In this document: positions 11,721 through 24,267 of the stretch, in pieces
How positions within the stretch are numbered: the first letter of the stretch is position 1
How the letters are laid out: each line of letters begins with the position of its first letter
Translations under genes and position numbers: made by a program
Assembly: GCA_951213105.1 (NCBI GenBank)
Contig: OX578145.1
Location: 121,129,524-121,193,523 of the forward strand
DNA length: 64,000 bases
Source: Amaurobius ferox
Taxonomy: Eukaryota; Arthropoda; Arachnida; Araneae; Amaurobiidae
Direction of reading: 5' to 3'
The notes under the pieces: model-generated
What the model was told of the DNA's origin: nothing
The model's input: the letters and a program-made list of their open reading frames with translations, nothing else
Database searches by the model: none

Positions 11721-14560
11721 AAAAGCGCAGATGACAGTTACAACATGCCAATAGTGCAATAGTTTCATTTCACATTCCAAAAGCAGTGGGTAGAACGAAA
11801 CTGATCATTAGTGAAAAAAGAGTAGGTGGCAGTCACAACATGCCAATAGGGCAGTAGTTTCATTTTTCACTTTCCAAAAGCAGTGGGTAGAACAAAACTG
11901 ATCGTTAGTGAAATAAGCGTATGTGGCGGTCACAATATGACGATAGAGCAGTAGTTAAATTTCACATTCCAAAAGCAGTGGGTAGAACAAAACTGATCAT
12001 TAGTGAAAAAAGAGTAGGTGCCGGTCACAACATGCCAATAGGGCAGTATTTTCATTTCACATTCCAAAAGCAGTGGGTAGAACGAAACTGATCATTAGTG
12101 AAAAAAGAGTAGGTGGCAGTCACAACATGCCAATAGGGCAGTAGTTTCATTTTTCACTTTCCAAAAGCAGTGGGTAGAACAAAACTGATCGTTAGTGAAA
12201 TAAGCGTATGTGGCGGTCACAATATGACGATAGAGCAGTAGTTAAATTTCACATTCCAAAAGCAGTGGGTAGAACAAAACTGATCATTAGTGAAAAAAGC
12301 GTATGTGGCGGTCACAACATGACGATAGAGCAGTATTTTCATTTCACATTCCAAAAGCAGTGAGTAGAACAAAACTGATCATTAGTGAAAAAGAGTAGGT
12401 GCCGGTCACAACATGCCATTAGAGCAGTAGTTTCATTTCACATTCCAAAAGCAGTGGGTAGAACAAAACTGATCATTTGTGAAAAAAGCGTATGTGGCGG
12501 TCACAGCATGACGATAGAGCAGTATTTTCATTTTACATTCCAAAAGTAGTGGGTAGAACAAAACTGATCATTAGTGAAAAAAGAGTAGGTGCCGGTCACA
12601 ACATGCCAATAGAGCAGTAGTTTCATTTCACATTCCAAAAAAAAGCAGTGGGTAGAACAAAACTGATCATTAGTGAGAAAGGAATAGGTGGCGGTCACAA
12701 CACGCCAATAGGGCAGTAGTTTCATTTCACATTCCAAAAGCAGTGGGTAGAACAAAACTGATCATTAGTGAAAAAAGCGTATGTGACGGTCATAATGTGA
12801 CGATAGAGCAGTAGTTTCATTTCACATTCCAAAAGCAGTGGGTAGAACAAAACTGATCATTAGTGAAAAAAGAGTAGGTGGCGGACACAACATGCCAATA
12901 GGGCAGTAGTTTCATTTTACATTCCAAAAGCAGTGGGTAGAACAAAACTGATTATTAGTGAAAAAAGCGTATGTGGCTGTCACAACATGACGATAGAGCA
13001 GTAGTTTCATTTCACATTCCAAAAGCAGTGGGTAGAACAAAACTGATCATTAGTGAAAAAAGCGTATGTGGCGGTCACAACATGACGATAGAGCAGTAGT
13101 TTCATTTCACATTCCAAAAGCAGTGGGTAGAACGAAACTGATCATTAGTGAAAAAAGCCTATGTGACGGTCACAACATGACGATAAAGCAGTATTTTCAT
13201 TTCACATTCCAAAAGCAGTGGGTAGAACAGAACTGGTCACTAGTGAAAAAAGCGTAGGTGGCGGTCACAACATGCCAATAGAGCAGTAGTTTCACTTCAC
13301 ATTCCAAAAGCAGTGGGTAGAACAAAACTGATCATTAGTGAAAAAAGCGTATGTGACGGTCATAATGTGACGATAGAGCAGTAGTTTCATTTCACATTCC
13401 AAAAGCAGTGGGTAGAACAAAACTGATCATTAGTGAAAAAAGAGTAGGTGGCGGACACAACATGCCAATAGGGCAGTAGTTTCATTTTACATTCCAAAAG
13501 CAGTGGGTAGAACAAAACTGATTATTAGTGAAAAAAGCGTATGTGGCTGTCACAACATGACGATAGAGCAGTAGTTTCATTTCACATTCCAAAAGCAGTG
13601 GGTAGAACAAAACTGATCATTAGTGAAAAAAGCGTATGTGGCGGTCACAACATGACGATAGAGCAATAGTTTCATTTCACATTCCAAAAGCAGTGGGTAG
13701 AACGAAACTGATCATTAGTGAAAAAAGCCTATGTGACGGTCACAACATGACGATAAAGCAGTATTTTCATTTCACATTCCAAAAGCAGTGGGTAGAACAG
13801 AACTGGTCACTAGTGAAAAAAGCGTAGGTGGCGGTCACAACATGCCAATAGAGCAGTAGTTTCACTTCACATTCCAAAAGCAGTGGGTAGAACAAAACTG
13901 ATCATTAGTGAAAAAAGCGTATGTGACGGTCATAATGTGACGATAGAGCAGTAGTTTCATTTCACATTCCAAAAGCAGTGGGTAGAACAAAACTGATCAT
14001 TAGTGAAAAAAGAGTAGGTGGCGGACACAACATGCCAATAGGGCAGTAGTTTCATTTTACATTCCAAAAGCAGTGGGTAGAACAAAACTGATTATTAGTG
14101 AAAAAAGCGTATGTGGCTGTCACAACATGACGATAGAGCAGTAGTTTCATTTCACATTCCAAAAGCAGTGGGTAGAACAAAACTGATCATTAGTGAAAAA
14201 AGCGTATGTGGCGGTCACAACATGACGATAGAGCAATAGTTTCATTTCACATTCCAAAAGCAGTGGGTAGAACGAAACTGATCATTAGTGAAAAAAGCCT
14301 ATGTGACGGTCACAACATGACGATAAAGCAGTATTTTCATTTCACATTCCAAAAGCAGTGGGTAGAACAGAACTGGTCACTAGTGAAAAAAGCGTAGGTG
14401 GCGGTCACAACATGCCAATAGAGCAGTAGTTTCACTTCACATTCCAAAAGCAGTGGGTAGAACAAAACTGATCATTAGTGAAAAAAGCGTATGTGGCGAT
14501 CACAACATGTCGAGAGAGCAGTAGTTTCATTTCACATTCCAAAAGTAGTGGTTTCATTAC
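11721..14560 (+). repeat. 95-bp satellite array (about 30 monomers)
   Basis: Monomers of about 95 bp are arranged head to tail; each carries ATTCCAAAAGCAGTGGGTAG, a CTGATCATTAGTGAAAAAAG block and a GGTCACAACATG block. Variants alternate (ATGACGATAGAGCAG versus ATGCCAATAGGGCAG). In-frame open stretches within it are a by-product of the repeat, not genes. The array has no unique spacers, so it is not a CRISPR array. A monomer fragment at 10,672-10,702 lies beyond the R1 insertion. Confidence 0.95.
12775..14484 (+). repeat. 570-bp higher-order repeat (six monomers, three copies)
   Basis: The distinctive monomer with GTGACGGTCATAATGTGACG starts at about 12,780, 13,350 and 13,920, exactly 570 bp (6 x 95) apart, and the order of variant monomers is the same in each block. 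Copies two and three share a change (GAGCAATAG) absent from copy one. An older three-monomer duplication (about 286 bp) is seen at about 11,780-12,065 and 12,066-12,350. Confidence 0.92.
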
Positions 14561-14805
14561 AACAAAATTCATATGTAATTTGTTTCGCTTGGTTTTAATA
14601 ATAAAAACATAAAAATCTACTTACAACCTTTTTCAGTTCTTAAAGCTTCATGTGTCGATATGGTGGACATGATTTGTAAAATAATTACTCGCGTATAGTA
14701 AAATGTATCCTTAACGTAGGATTTCAGAAAGTATCTTGAACCCAAGATGGAGATACTGTAAATCGGTGGATTGATATTGAAGCACAGGAACCAATATATT
14801 AATAA

Positions 14806-15267
14806 ATTGCAGGCCATAACAATGACTTGAACTTCACACACCTAAATCATTCTCCAAAAATCGATCACTGTGTTTTGTAAAGGACCCTGTGATGCAATGT
14901 ACGGTATTCAAGTTCTTTAACATTTCGCTAATTTGTGTGTTAGAAAATACAACCTCATAAATGAGCTTGGTATCAAATGGAAATACAAAGGAGGAACCTG
15001 TTATCACACTTTTTACCGTTGAATGTTCATTCTGTCAACAGTTTATTTAAAATTGCAGGCTATAACAATGACTTAAATTTCGTATTCCCAAATCATTTTC
15101 TGAAAATCTACAACTGTGTTTGGTAAAGGACCTTGTGATGCAATGTACAGTATTCAAGTTCTTTAACATTTCGCTAATTTGTGTGCTAGAAAATACAACC
15201 TTATAAATGGGTTTGGTATCAAATAAAAATACAAAGGAACTTGTTATCACTCTTTTTACCTTTTAAT
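14806..15267. repeat. Tandem duplication of about 215 bp
   Basis: Two direct copies, about 14,811-15,024 and 15,052-15,267, share long blocks such as TATTCAAGTTCTTTAACATT and TTTCGCTAATTTGTGTG. Divergence is moderate. No coding signal seen. Confidence 0.8.
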
Positions 15268-15870
15268 GCTTTGGTTTACTTCTTATTAGTAGAAGCCAAA
15301 TACTTTTCGACATATCGCACACACATTCTGTCAGAAGTTTATTTAATTAGATGCCATATACTTTTCTACTTATCATTCTGTCAGCAGTTTGTTTAAAGTA
15401 CTTGTATTACAATATATGATGCTGAGAACAAGGAAATTTGTACCTGAATTACATACATCTTTTGCAGATATTATGTTTTTTAAACTAAAACATGTCTGGT
15501 GCACGGCAAAGGAATTAACATTTTACCGGTCGTCTTTCAGGTCCAACGAGTTTTCTGCGTCATTAATTATTTCTAACATTTTGTTGTTCAAATAAATTTT
15601 GCAGCTTCAAGTTTTGGCTCTCATATTTTGAAAAAATTAGTGTCGTCCAATTGAACGACTATGGACCATACACACTTTGAATGTACACTGTATTTTTTAG
15701 ACTCTGACTTTTCAAACTACGCTCAGCAACGCAGTTGGAAAAAATTTAATTTAAAACAAAATAATGGAAACAATCTGATATGAGCAGCTTATTGAAAGTT
15801 TGAGAACCACAGAAGTATTATATATTAAATATCTTGCAAGTGTTTCCTTAGATTCGTTCTATGTGTGATC
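15268..15870. other. 3' flank of the 783-codon gene
   Basis: No gene. AT-rich; for the minus-strand gene this is the downstream side. No AATAAA was seen within the first few hundred bases downstream of its stop. Confidence 0.4.
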
Positions 15871-18222
15871 TTAAGTTGGATCTTTGCTTGGGATTCTAAG
15901 GTTGCTTACTTGATCTTCCATTAGCAGATCCCATGCTCCCAGTACTCGCTGTTTAGTGTCATAATTTAGTTCAATGTTCTCAGTAACATATTTTTCAAAT
16001 TCGTTTTTAAAAGTCATCGCGCTGTCGATATCCGATAGATACCATTTTAAATAGCCAATTACATTTTCTGTATTTTCAGACAGCAATAGTTGAAAAATTT
16101 TCTCTCGAATTCGAGGCATAAAATCCTTTTTCACCATCTCCAAAGTCAGTTCCCTTGGACTGCTCCCAAACCACTTCTCAACAATCTCTTCTTTTTCTAT
16201 GTAATTTTCATGTACTTCTTTTTCATGCAACTTTGAGTTGTATGCCCTATATTCAATTTGGCTGCAAACGTACTCGTATATATCCCTTAAAACTTGGACG
16301 CAATCTTTCTCTAAAAACGGTGTCTTGTCTTTTCCCCATCCCAAATGCATGGATATATAGCGTTCGATTTCTCGATAATAATAGCTTCTCAAAATTCTGT
16401 CACACACAGCATTTGCATATAATACCGAAAACTCCTCTCTGAATTCCTTTCGATCATCATCAGATGACAAGCAGTACTCCTCTATTTTATTCAAGCAATC
16501 TAATTTATTATTCCGCAGTAATCGGAAAAGCACACTGTCAGCCCCTGCACGAATAATTTTCGGTTTAATCTCGGAGATTTCTGACTCCGAAACGTCCCCC
16601 CATTGGAATAATAAATTAACAGACTCACCATTCTCTTTCACTAGAATGTCTAAACATACCCATAACCCTGTTTCAGATGTCAAAAAGTCCTTCTTGAAAA
16701 TTGGTATCTCCTCTTCTGACAAGCAACATTCTAACATCAAGTCAACTGCTTCTAGCTTACTATTCTTCATAAAATATTCACAAATATATGATAAATCTTT
16801 ACAATGCACTAGCATAAATTTTTCGTCTGGGGTCGCCTGCTGCAAAATAATCTGAAACAATTCTATATATTTATCCTCAAAAGGTTTTCGTTCAACAACT
16901 CTAAGTAACAGAAAAATATGTCCATTGATATCATACTTGACACATTTTCCCCGATTTCTAAATAGATGTGTTTTGTAAAAATCTGGAGCGTTTTCTAATA
17001 ACTCTAACAATAAGTGTTCATAAATAAAATGCTGATTTTTCCGGGTTTTTGTATTTCTGAGAAACAAGGTATTTACAAACAAATTAAAATACTTTGCAGG
17101 CAGAGCGCCCCACAATTTACTAAAACCTTGGATTAGTTGGCTTAATTGTAGCTCGCCGTTTGAAATATGAACGCACCCCATAAAAAATGATTCAAGTACC
17201 TCAGAATTGACGTCGAATGTTTTTTGCATAAATTCAAACTTCTGTTCATTAGACATCTGTGAATAGAGAAAATTAAAAATGTCTTTATAATGTTGTGGTG
17301 TGGCACACCACCACTTTTTGGAGTGTACTATGTACTCCCAGTATTCTATTCCCACTTCTTCTGTATCACCATATATAATGTTTCCATTTATTGGATAAAC
17401 AGTTACTTCGATACATCTTACAATACAGTACTCGCGCAGTGCGGTCAGAGCACCTGTAATGATGACTTCTTGTTTTCGATGCTCACTCAGTGCTTCCCAG
17501 CGAATTGTAACTCCTGTTGTCAACCCTTTTCTCACAGCCACTTTAAAACCGCATCGCCAGAACATATCTTCACGCCCATTAAATACTTCCACTCCCCCTC
17601 GCAGATAATGAGTCCAAAGCTTGACAGGATTAAATGTTGAGGACTGAATATCCTCTCTTACGATACAGCAACGATCTAAATTGTCCTCGCAATCAAATGA
17701 AATTCCATGATCACAAGAATATATTTGACTCCACAGAAGTCGAGTGTAGGGCTCTAAAAAGAATGAACACGCTAATCGGTAGCGGTGATGAAGTGGTATC
17801 ATCTCTTCTTGTACTAAGCGTTCTGCTACCTTTCTTTCGTCTATAGTCCCACGTACTGTCCAGTCAGTGCTCATCAAAAACTGATCCATGACATGAGGCG
17901 TCATTTCAAGCCTTATTTCCTGTTCCTTGTACCAGTTGATCATGCAAACTGCGATTTCACAAATACGCGTTATTAATGCTGTCGTATGCGTATGAAGAAG
18001 AAGTGTCTCACAGATCGCAGAAGATTGATGTGCTATAAATTTGAGCCATACAGAAAGAGGAAGAATATTTCCTTCCGAATTCCAAGATTCCGAATACATC
18101 TGAACCTGTTCCGGTTTATTTAGGATGTGCTTTTTAAAATTAGTATTTTGGCATATCTGAATAGCTATTTTTGTCAGTGTCTGATACTGAAGTGAGTATG
18201 AGGCCATCGTACTATGCATCAA
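15871..18222 (-). CDS. Uncharacterised 783-aa protein, intronless
   Basis: The only long, unbroken non-transposon reading frame in the window. I do not recognise a catalytic motif, signal peptide or membrane span. The protein is acidic to neutral, rich in Glu, Leu, Trp and Cys, and looks mostly alpha-helical. It shows weakly repeated leucine/acidic segments of the kind LSEEEIPIFKKDFL and LSSDDDRKEFREEF, and a charged C-terminus. The start at 18,222 has a second Met six codons in (MASYSLQYQ), which may be the true start. It resembles, from memory only, large lineage-specific families of unknown function in orb-weaver predicted proteomes; this is inference. Base composition is less AT-rich than its flanks, and lack of stops over 2.35 kb argues for selection. 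Neighbours are satellites and gene-free DNA, so context says nothing about its role. It could be a retrocopy or one member of a dispersed single-exon family. Confidence 0.75.
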   Translation of the reverse strand: MMHSTMASYSLQYQTLTKIAIQICQNTNFKKHILNKPEQVQMYSESWNSEGNILPLSVWLKFIAHQSSAICETLLLHTHTTALITRICEIAVCMINWYKEQEIRLEMTPHVMDQFLMSTDWTVRGTIDERKVAERLVQEEMIPLHHRYRLACSFFLEPYTRLLWSQIYSCDHGISFDCEDNLDRCCIVREDIQSSTFNPVKLWTHYLRGGVEVFNGREDMFWRCGFKVAVRKGLTTGVTIRWEALSEHRKQEVIITGALTALREYCIVRCIEVTVYPINGNIIYGDTEEVGIEYWEYIVHSKKWWCATPQHYKDIFNFLYSQMSNEQKFEFMQKTFDVNSEVLESFFMGCVHISNGELQLSQLIQGFSKLWGALPAKYFNLFVNTLFLRNTKTRKNQHFIYEHLLLELLENAPDFYKTHLFRNRGKCVKYDINGHIFLLLRVVERKPFEDKYIELFQIILQQATPDEKFMLVHCKDLSYICEYFMKNSKLEAVDLMLECCLSEEEIPIFKKDFLTSETGLWVCLDILVKENGESVNLLFQWGDVSESEISEIKPKIIRAGADSVLFRLLRNNKLDCLNKIEEYCLSSDDDRKEFREEFSVLYANAVCDRILRSYYYREIERYISMHLGWGKDKTPFLEKDCVQVLRDIYEYVCSQIEYRAYNSKLHEKEVHENYIEKEEIVEKWFGSSPRELTLEMVKKDFMPRIREKIFQLLLSENTENVIGYLKWYLSDIDSAMTFKNEFEKYVTENIELNYDTKQRVLGAWDLLMEDQVSNLRIPSKDPT

Positions 18223-21200
18223 CGACTGAAATTACAATTGTTTATTTTCACTCATTATAGGAATTTAATTTTCCTAAATAGGAATTAAAAATGCGTTAGG
18301 AGGTAAGACATGTGTAAAACAGTCTTAGCATATTTGGTTTCATTATTGCTCTAGATTATCTTTCTTACTTTTATTCTAGGAAGCGTAACAATGAGATTCA
18401 TATCGGAATCATATAGAAGGATGGCCCATAAATAATTAAATTCGAGTTTTAACTCGCATATAGCTCGGTATTCCTTTGCTATATATTGATATATTTGATA
18501 TTACAGATAGAAGAAACAGAATCTATATTGAAGGAACAACAAGATAAATTGGATATCTTAGAAGAACAAAATTAAGAAAATTCTTAATACATTATTATAA
18601 AACAATTCTGGTGGAAAAGTTAAAAATTAAAATTTATATGAAGAATTTGAATACATTTCCCTACATAACTTGTACTATTGTCACTCATCACATCGATCTT
18701 GAAAGCATTTTTGATTTTAATTATTTTTTATCTAAATCATGTACAACCTTAATTATTTTTAATTGCAAAACATTGACATATGATAAGGAAATGTTTATAC
18801 GCTTGATATTCGTTGGAGACTGATGGATTTAGGGACGTAACATATTCGTACAAAAACTTGTAATTACCATGTACGTGATCAACCTAATTCGTAAAGATTC
18901 CTGACATGCTTTAATAATTCTAAAAGAAGAATTCTGAGTTCTTTTTTGAGAAACAGTTTCTTATTGAGTTCATATATCGTTAGTAATCAATCATATCTTA
19001 CCTATCAGTGTAATATTCTATACAAGACTTCCTCTCCTAAATAGTCCAAATATCTTTCTCAATGAGAAAATATGTTTATGCTTCGCAGAAATAAATCCAC
19101 AATACTTCAGAAACTAACTAGACAGTTACGTGGGTGTTCAATGATTGTCAAAAAAGTTGTTTCTTATCATTAAGAGTTCAGATAACACTTTCTATTTTAA
19201 TTCACAATTACACCCATTTGCATTTCCTACGAATTGACATGATTCAAATTCCTTTTCCTTTTAGTTAAAAGCACTAAAACCAATACTTCATATTCTGCAA
19301 AGGAAGATATGGTAAAATATATTTATACGTTTATACGGTTCTATCCAAGAGTTTTCTTCTGGAAATATAGTACTACAGATGAGCAACCGATATAGAAGGC
19401 AGCAGAGAAAAAACATATAGGAAATGAGTCAGTATTTTCTTTAGTGTAAAGTCGATGTTGGAAATAATATGTTCTTTTGTAGACGGATAGTGTATTTCTT
19501 ATTTTAGAAAACTGTTTTTTCTAACCTTTATTAAAAATATAAATAAATGAATTCAGTATTTGTATATATTCGTCATATTTCCCTTTTAGGTAATTTTATC
19601 CTACGGTGAAGGATAATCAGTGGTAGTCATGAACCTCAATTATCTCATTCATTAACATAAATAGTGCAACTGCTTTTGACCACTTGATGTAAATCGGATT
19701 TAGAATAATTCTTTTGATAAATTTCTTCTTGCACTGGTCCAGTAATCTTGTACTACAGCACGGACGATAGAATACACATGAGTTTACTGTAAAGAAAAAT
19801 ATGAAAGTTCTCAGCTATTAATTATTATGATTTAATTTAAATTCTAAAAATATCAGATTAAAATACTTAAAAAATCTCATTTAAATACTAAAAAAAATTC
19901 AGATTTTATTTAAATGCTAAAATTGCCATTGGCATTATATAGTACAAGACTTGGTATATAGTGTACATCCAATCTTCGTGCAGAATTTATATATTTAAAA
20001 GTTGAAGATATTTCTGTATATGATTTTTTGTGTGTTTGTTTCATTATCATGGGGAAAAGGATGCACCGAATGAACTTTTGTGGGCGTAACTTAAAATTTA
20101 GTCCAAGTTTCGAGATTCTAGGACCAGCGGTTATCGAGAAATTAATGAAAAACCCTTCCGAATGAGTTTTAACTTCTTTCTAACTGGAAATTGCTAGTTT
20201 AAAACATGAAGGTAAATGGAATCTTTATGTTCATGATTTAATTTCCACAGGCTCTTAATAAAAATTGCAACGATATCTTAGTAGTTAGTTGTTTAATTAT
20301 AAGCGTATTATAAAAAATATTCTTTTTTATATCATGTTGCTCAGCAACGTACTTGAATCAAATGTGTTTATACCGCAGACAATGTCCATTTCTTTTCCTA
20401 TTTTAATAATAAACAAATGTATATAAACATATATCTTAAAAATAAACTGAATTATATTTTTGACTGAATTATATTAATTACGGATTTTGTGTACAATGAT
20501 TATGGGAATTATTGATATTTTCATTTTTTACAACCTATGTTTTATTTTAGCAAACTGCTTTCAAACTCATATGCTGTGCCCGGCCAATTGACTTATAACA
20601 TTAGCTTAACCAATAAACTCATATATTGTGTTTAGTCAGTTTCTGAAACATAATAAGAATAGTGCGGGTATATCTTCCAATACCACTTTACATTTTGGCA
20701 TATACAAACGGGATCAGGATGTTTCTTTCTTCAGATCTACAAATTTAGCTGGATATAGCAAACTTAGCAACATCTTCTTCTAAAATCAATGAAATTAATT
20801 GAAATTAAATGCTAAATCAATGAAATTAATTGTGTTTCGTTAGGCGCAACTGGCGACATTTTAATTATCGTCGCAACTGGCGACATTTTAAAATGTCGTC
20901 AAAGCGATCAAAATATCGACACATCGACGAAAATGTCGCTAAATTGATAAAGTGATGATACATTAATAAAAATGACACCTAATTGATGAAAATTCATTAT
21001 TTTGCAAAACTGAGTTCAATTTCTCTGATTATCTCTGTCGTTTTGTGGGGATTAAGAAATATTCTTTGTAAATTTGCTCACAAAAGGGTCAGAATATTTC
21101 ATTCCTCACTCTGTAAAGATCATTTTGTATAGCCAGAACAGAGATTCTTATACTTCTTTTTAAGAGAATTAATTTGAATATTTGAAAAACAATGTCATTC

Positions 21201-24010
21201 AGAATACTATAGGAATTTGCATATAATTGCGAATTCTAAGTTTCTTTATATTACGTATTCCATACAAAGAAAGGGTATACTGCTGGAATATAATACAAAG
21301 AAATTTAATTCACGATTATTTGTGATCTTTTAATATTTGAAGTTTTTCAAGCACAACTTAAAATTTTAGTTATATACATAATATCACTTTAACAATTTAA
21401 CAATAGTTTCATTGTAGACAACGTTTCTGGTCTTCTTAAATGTTGAAGTAAAGAGAAATCGTCCCTTAAGACAAAAAGGTTTATTTTTTATTGCGTTTTT
21501 TATGAAGCTTCCATAATTTTAGAGATAGAGGCTCAAACAACGATCGTGTTACCCCTTAAAGGATTTCAATATGACGTTTATTGTAGAGAGATACAAATTA
21601 CGATAAGATCACGTTGGTTTGGAGACTCAAATAACGATTGGGTTACGAATGTTTGGAGGATCATACAACGGTTGATTTCCAACCAATATAAAAAATTACC
21701 AGAAGGATATGAAAAGTGAAGGGTAGATCGACGTACGCCTAAATTTTGAGTAGGACCCTTCTAAAGCTACCCATCAAAATTTTATGTAATTCAGACAAGA
21801 ACTGATAAATCCACAGCATTTTCACTAGAAATTAACTGTTATTAATAAGTAATTAAAATGTTATATGTAATTAATACAAGTAAGTAATTAAAATAGGTAA
21901 CAAGGTACTCTTCGTTGATGGCATTTAGGTTCTGGTGTGTATGCATATTTGAAACTTCGCCATGAGAAGCTGAACATGCATATAAGGTAATATCAAATGA
22001 ACTATTGAACCAATGAACTATTGAACTAATGAACAAAATGAACTATTGCCTTCCAGTGAAGGTGTTACAATGTCACCAGCTACTTGGAATGAATTCTCTA
22101 AAAATTGTGGTCGTTCAATATTCTATATGCGGATACATCTTTCTTCAGTCGCAATGAGTAGTTCTGTTTTAATGACAATGATAAACGTCAATTACAAAAG
22201 ATACTTCAATTATATGATTCAAAATATTTCCAAACACACTGCCATATTGATAAAACCACCTTTGATAAAAATCATATAACATGCTTAAAGAATTGTGTTA
22301 ACAACATTAGTAAGAAACTCCGAGAAAGTATATTTATAGAATGGCTTCCTACTCCAATATTAAACATAAAGGACACTATAACCTTTCTACCATCAGCTAT
22401 TTGTGACAAAAATCTTGCATTCGATCATTTAATCTCTTGTGTGACAGTATGATGAGTCATGTAAGAAAACTTTTCAAATATGTTGGTTGTGTTGCCCAAA
22501 TTGAAGATCAAAGTTACCATGAATGTCTTACCACAGTACTCCATTAGAAATGTGCAACAGTGTTCATGAACAACAAGAACTTCTAAATCTTGACATTAAT
22601 ACCATAGCAAGGAAAGTTTTGTAGCGTGCGGAAGATTCTTTTACTGGTACGATCGAAATATTTTTAAGTTTTTCAAATCAGAGGACTATGAATGAGCGAT
22701 AATAAAATTCATTTAAGTTATTTGTTTAAATGTATAACAAATAATGGTTAATGTGTATTTCATGAAGAATAGATTCATTAAATGTTTTTTGTCTTTCAAA
22801 CTGAACTGCTTATTTGCATTTATTCAACTTGTGCTATTTAAAATGTTACACCCTCGCGTGTTATGTATCAATACATTCATTGTATTGGATTTCCTAATCT
22901 CCAATTTTAAAAATTTAAAAAGAAATTTATTCGAATCATATCAAATGTCTACAGTGTGACTTTCGTAATGAAAGATATTTACACCTTACAGAGTTCAATC
23001 CATAAATTAATATTCAATATTAAAATTCTGAAATTGTATTCCCTTTTTCATTAAAAATGAATGCTAAGTTATGTTCCATTCTTTAAAATGCTTGAAGATT
23101 CCTGAAGATTGGGGGGTTGACATTCTAAAGATCATCGAAAACAGAATCCTAGTTTCCTAAAAATCTGGTAAGTTGTAATCCGTTCAGTAAGATGTGTAAA
23201 TTTTGTCATAGATCTCAGTTTCGCCCTGTCATTTTCCACACTTTCTTAAAATATATACATTCAAATGGGCTCATCCATCCCTCTGTACGATGGTAAGCAT
23301 TTGCCATACTTTCATTTAAATAAAATGCTAGAAAATTCTATAATTCTTTCCCCATACATGTTAATAAAAAGATTCTTAAAAAAAAATCCGATCCATTGCT
23401 GGTCAGTCTATGTTCAAAAGAACTGAATGGTTTTACGATGCACCTACAACAGCGAAATCTCGATATTCCTATTTGTATGTCTCGCAGTGAGATAGTAAAG
23501 TAATTGCACGTTTTTTTTAATATATTTTTTTAGAGCAGTAGTCGTGTATCGCAAGATTTATCTTCATATTCTAATGTTAATCGAATACCATGTACTGTCC
23601 ACAGATTGTCGATTGTTCATTTAAATTCAACATTGATAATTAGATATCCTTAAAAGTGTCATTCTACTGGCTTAAAATTCATCAAATTTTTTACGTATAC
23701 CGATTTGAAAGTCTTAGATCTCCCTGTAACATTAAAAATCGTATCCCTAATTCCCCAATTATCCACTTAGTATCTTGCAATTTGGTAAATTTAATTCAAT
23801 ATCATAATTTTAAAGAAAAATGGGTCTTAGGGCCCCCTGTAACTCTAACAAACATACCCCAAGTTCCCCCAAACATTCGCTAAGTACCAAAATGTCACTA
23901 AAATTTTAAATTTTAGCGTCTCAGACCCCTTTGGAAGTATTGTTCCATTTGCTAAATTTCATTCAAATATCATAATTTAAAAATATAAAAAATGGATCTT
24001 AAACCACCTA
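18223..24010. other. Long gene-poor stretch
   Basis: No supportable full gene in 5.8 kb. Readable items: a possible small exon at 18,507-18,575; an R2-like remnant at about 20,030-20,160 (GGACCAGCGGTTATCGAGAA resembles the shared R1/R2 block); an R1-internal-like segment at 20,838-21,005 with repeated GTCGC/GACATTTT units; a stretch near 22,275-22,450 with a short peptide-like run (ITFLPSAICDKNLAFDHLIS) but broken by stops, unrecognised. Confidence 0.45.
18507..18575 (+). other. Possible terminal exon encoding a coiled coil
   Basis: An acceptor-like TTGATATTACAG directly precedes an in-frame run IEETESILKEQQDKLDILEE followed by QN and a stop at 18,573-18,575. The peptide has a heptad-like pattern of Ile/Leu and many Glu/Gln/Lys. 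No upstream partner exon is recognised, so this may be chance. Confidence 0.2.
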
Positions 24011-24267
24011 TAATATTAAACAAGAAAGATCAATCATGCATAAAGCATTGACTATACGGAGAGGAAGAACATGATATTTGTGAACCTGCAGTAAAAAATA
24101 CAAAAAGTAAAATAAGTGAAAGATGACGGAAAAACAATGAAAAGAGTAGGAATAAAAGTGAAAAACAGATGCGTAAGCATCAACTGGTTTTGGAGACTAC
24201 ATCAGCTAACTTCATCAAATATAATTGCAGAAAAATAACTAAAATCTGGAAAAAGGGTGATAAATAA

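Noticed and set aside
11721..14560. Regular repeats as a possible CRISPR array, and the 63-codon open frames within
   Set aside because: Monomers are contiguous 95-bp units with no unique spacers and no cas genes; open frames repeat exactly with the 570-bp period, so they are satellite by-products.
22275..22450. Peptide-like run ITFLPSAICDKNLAFDHLIS
   Set aside because: Broken by stops on both sides and matches no family I know; not enough to call a gene.
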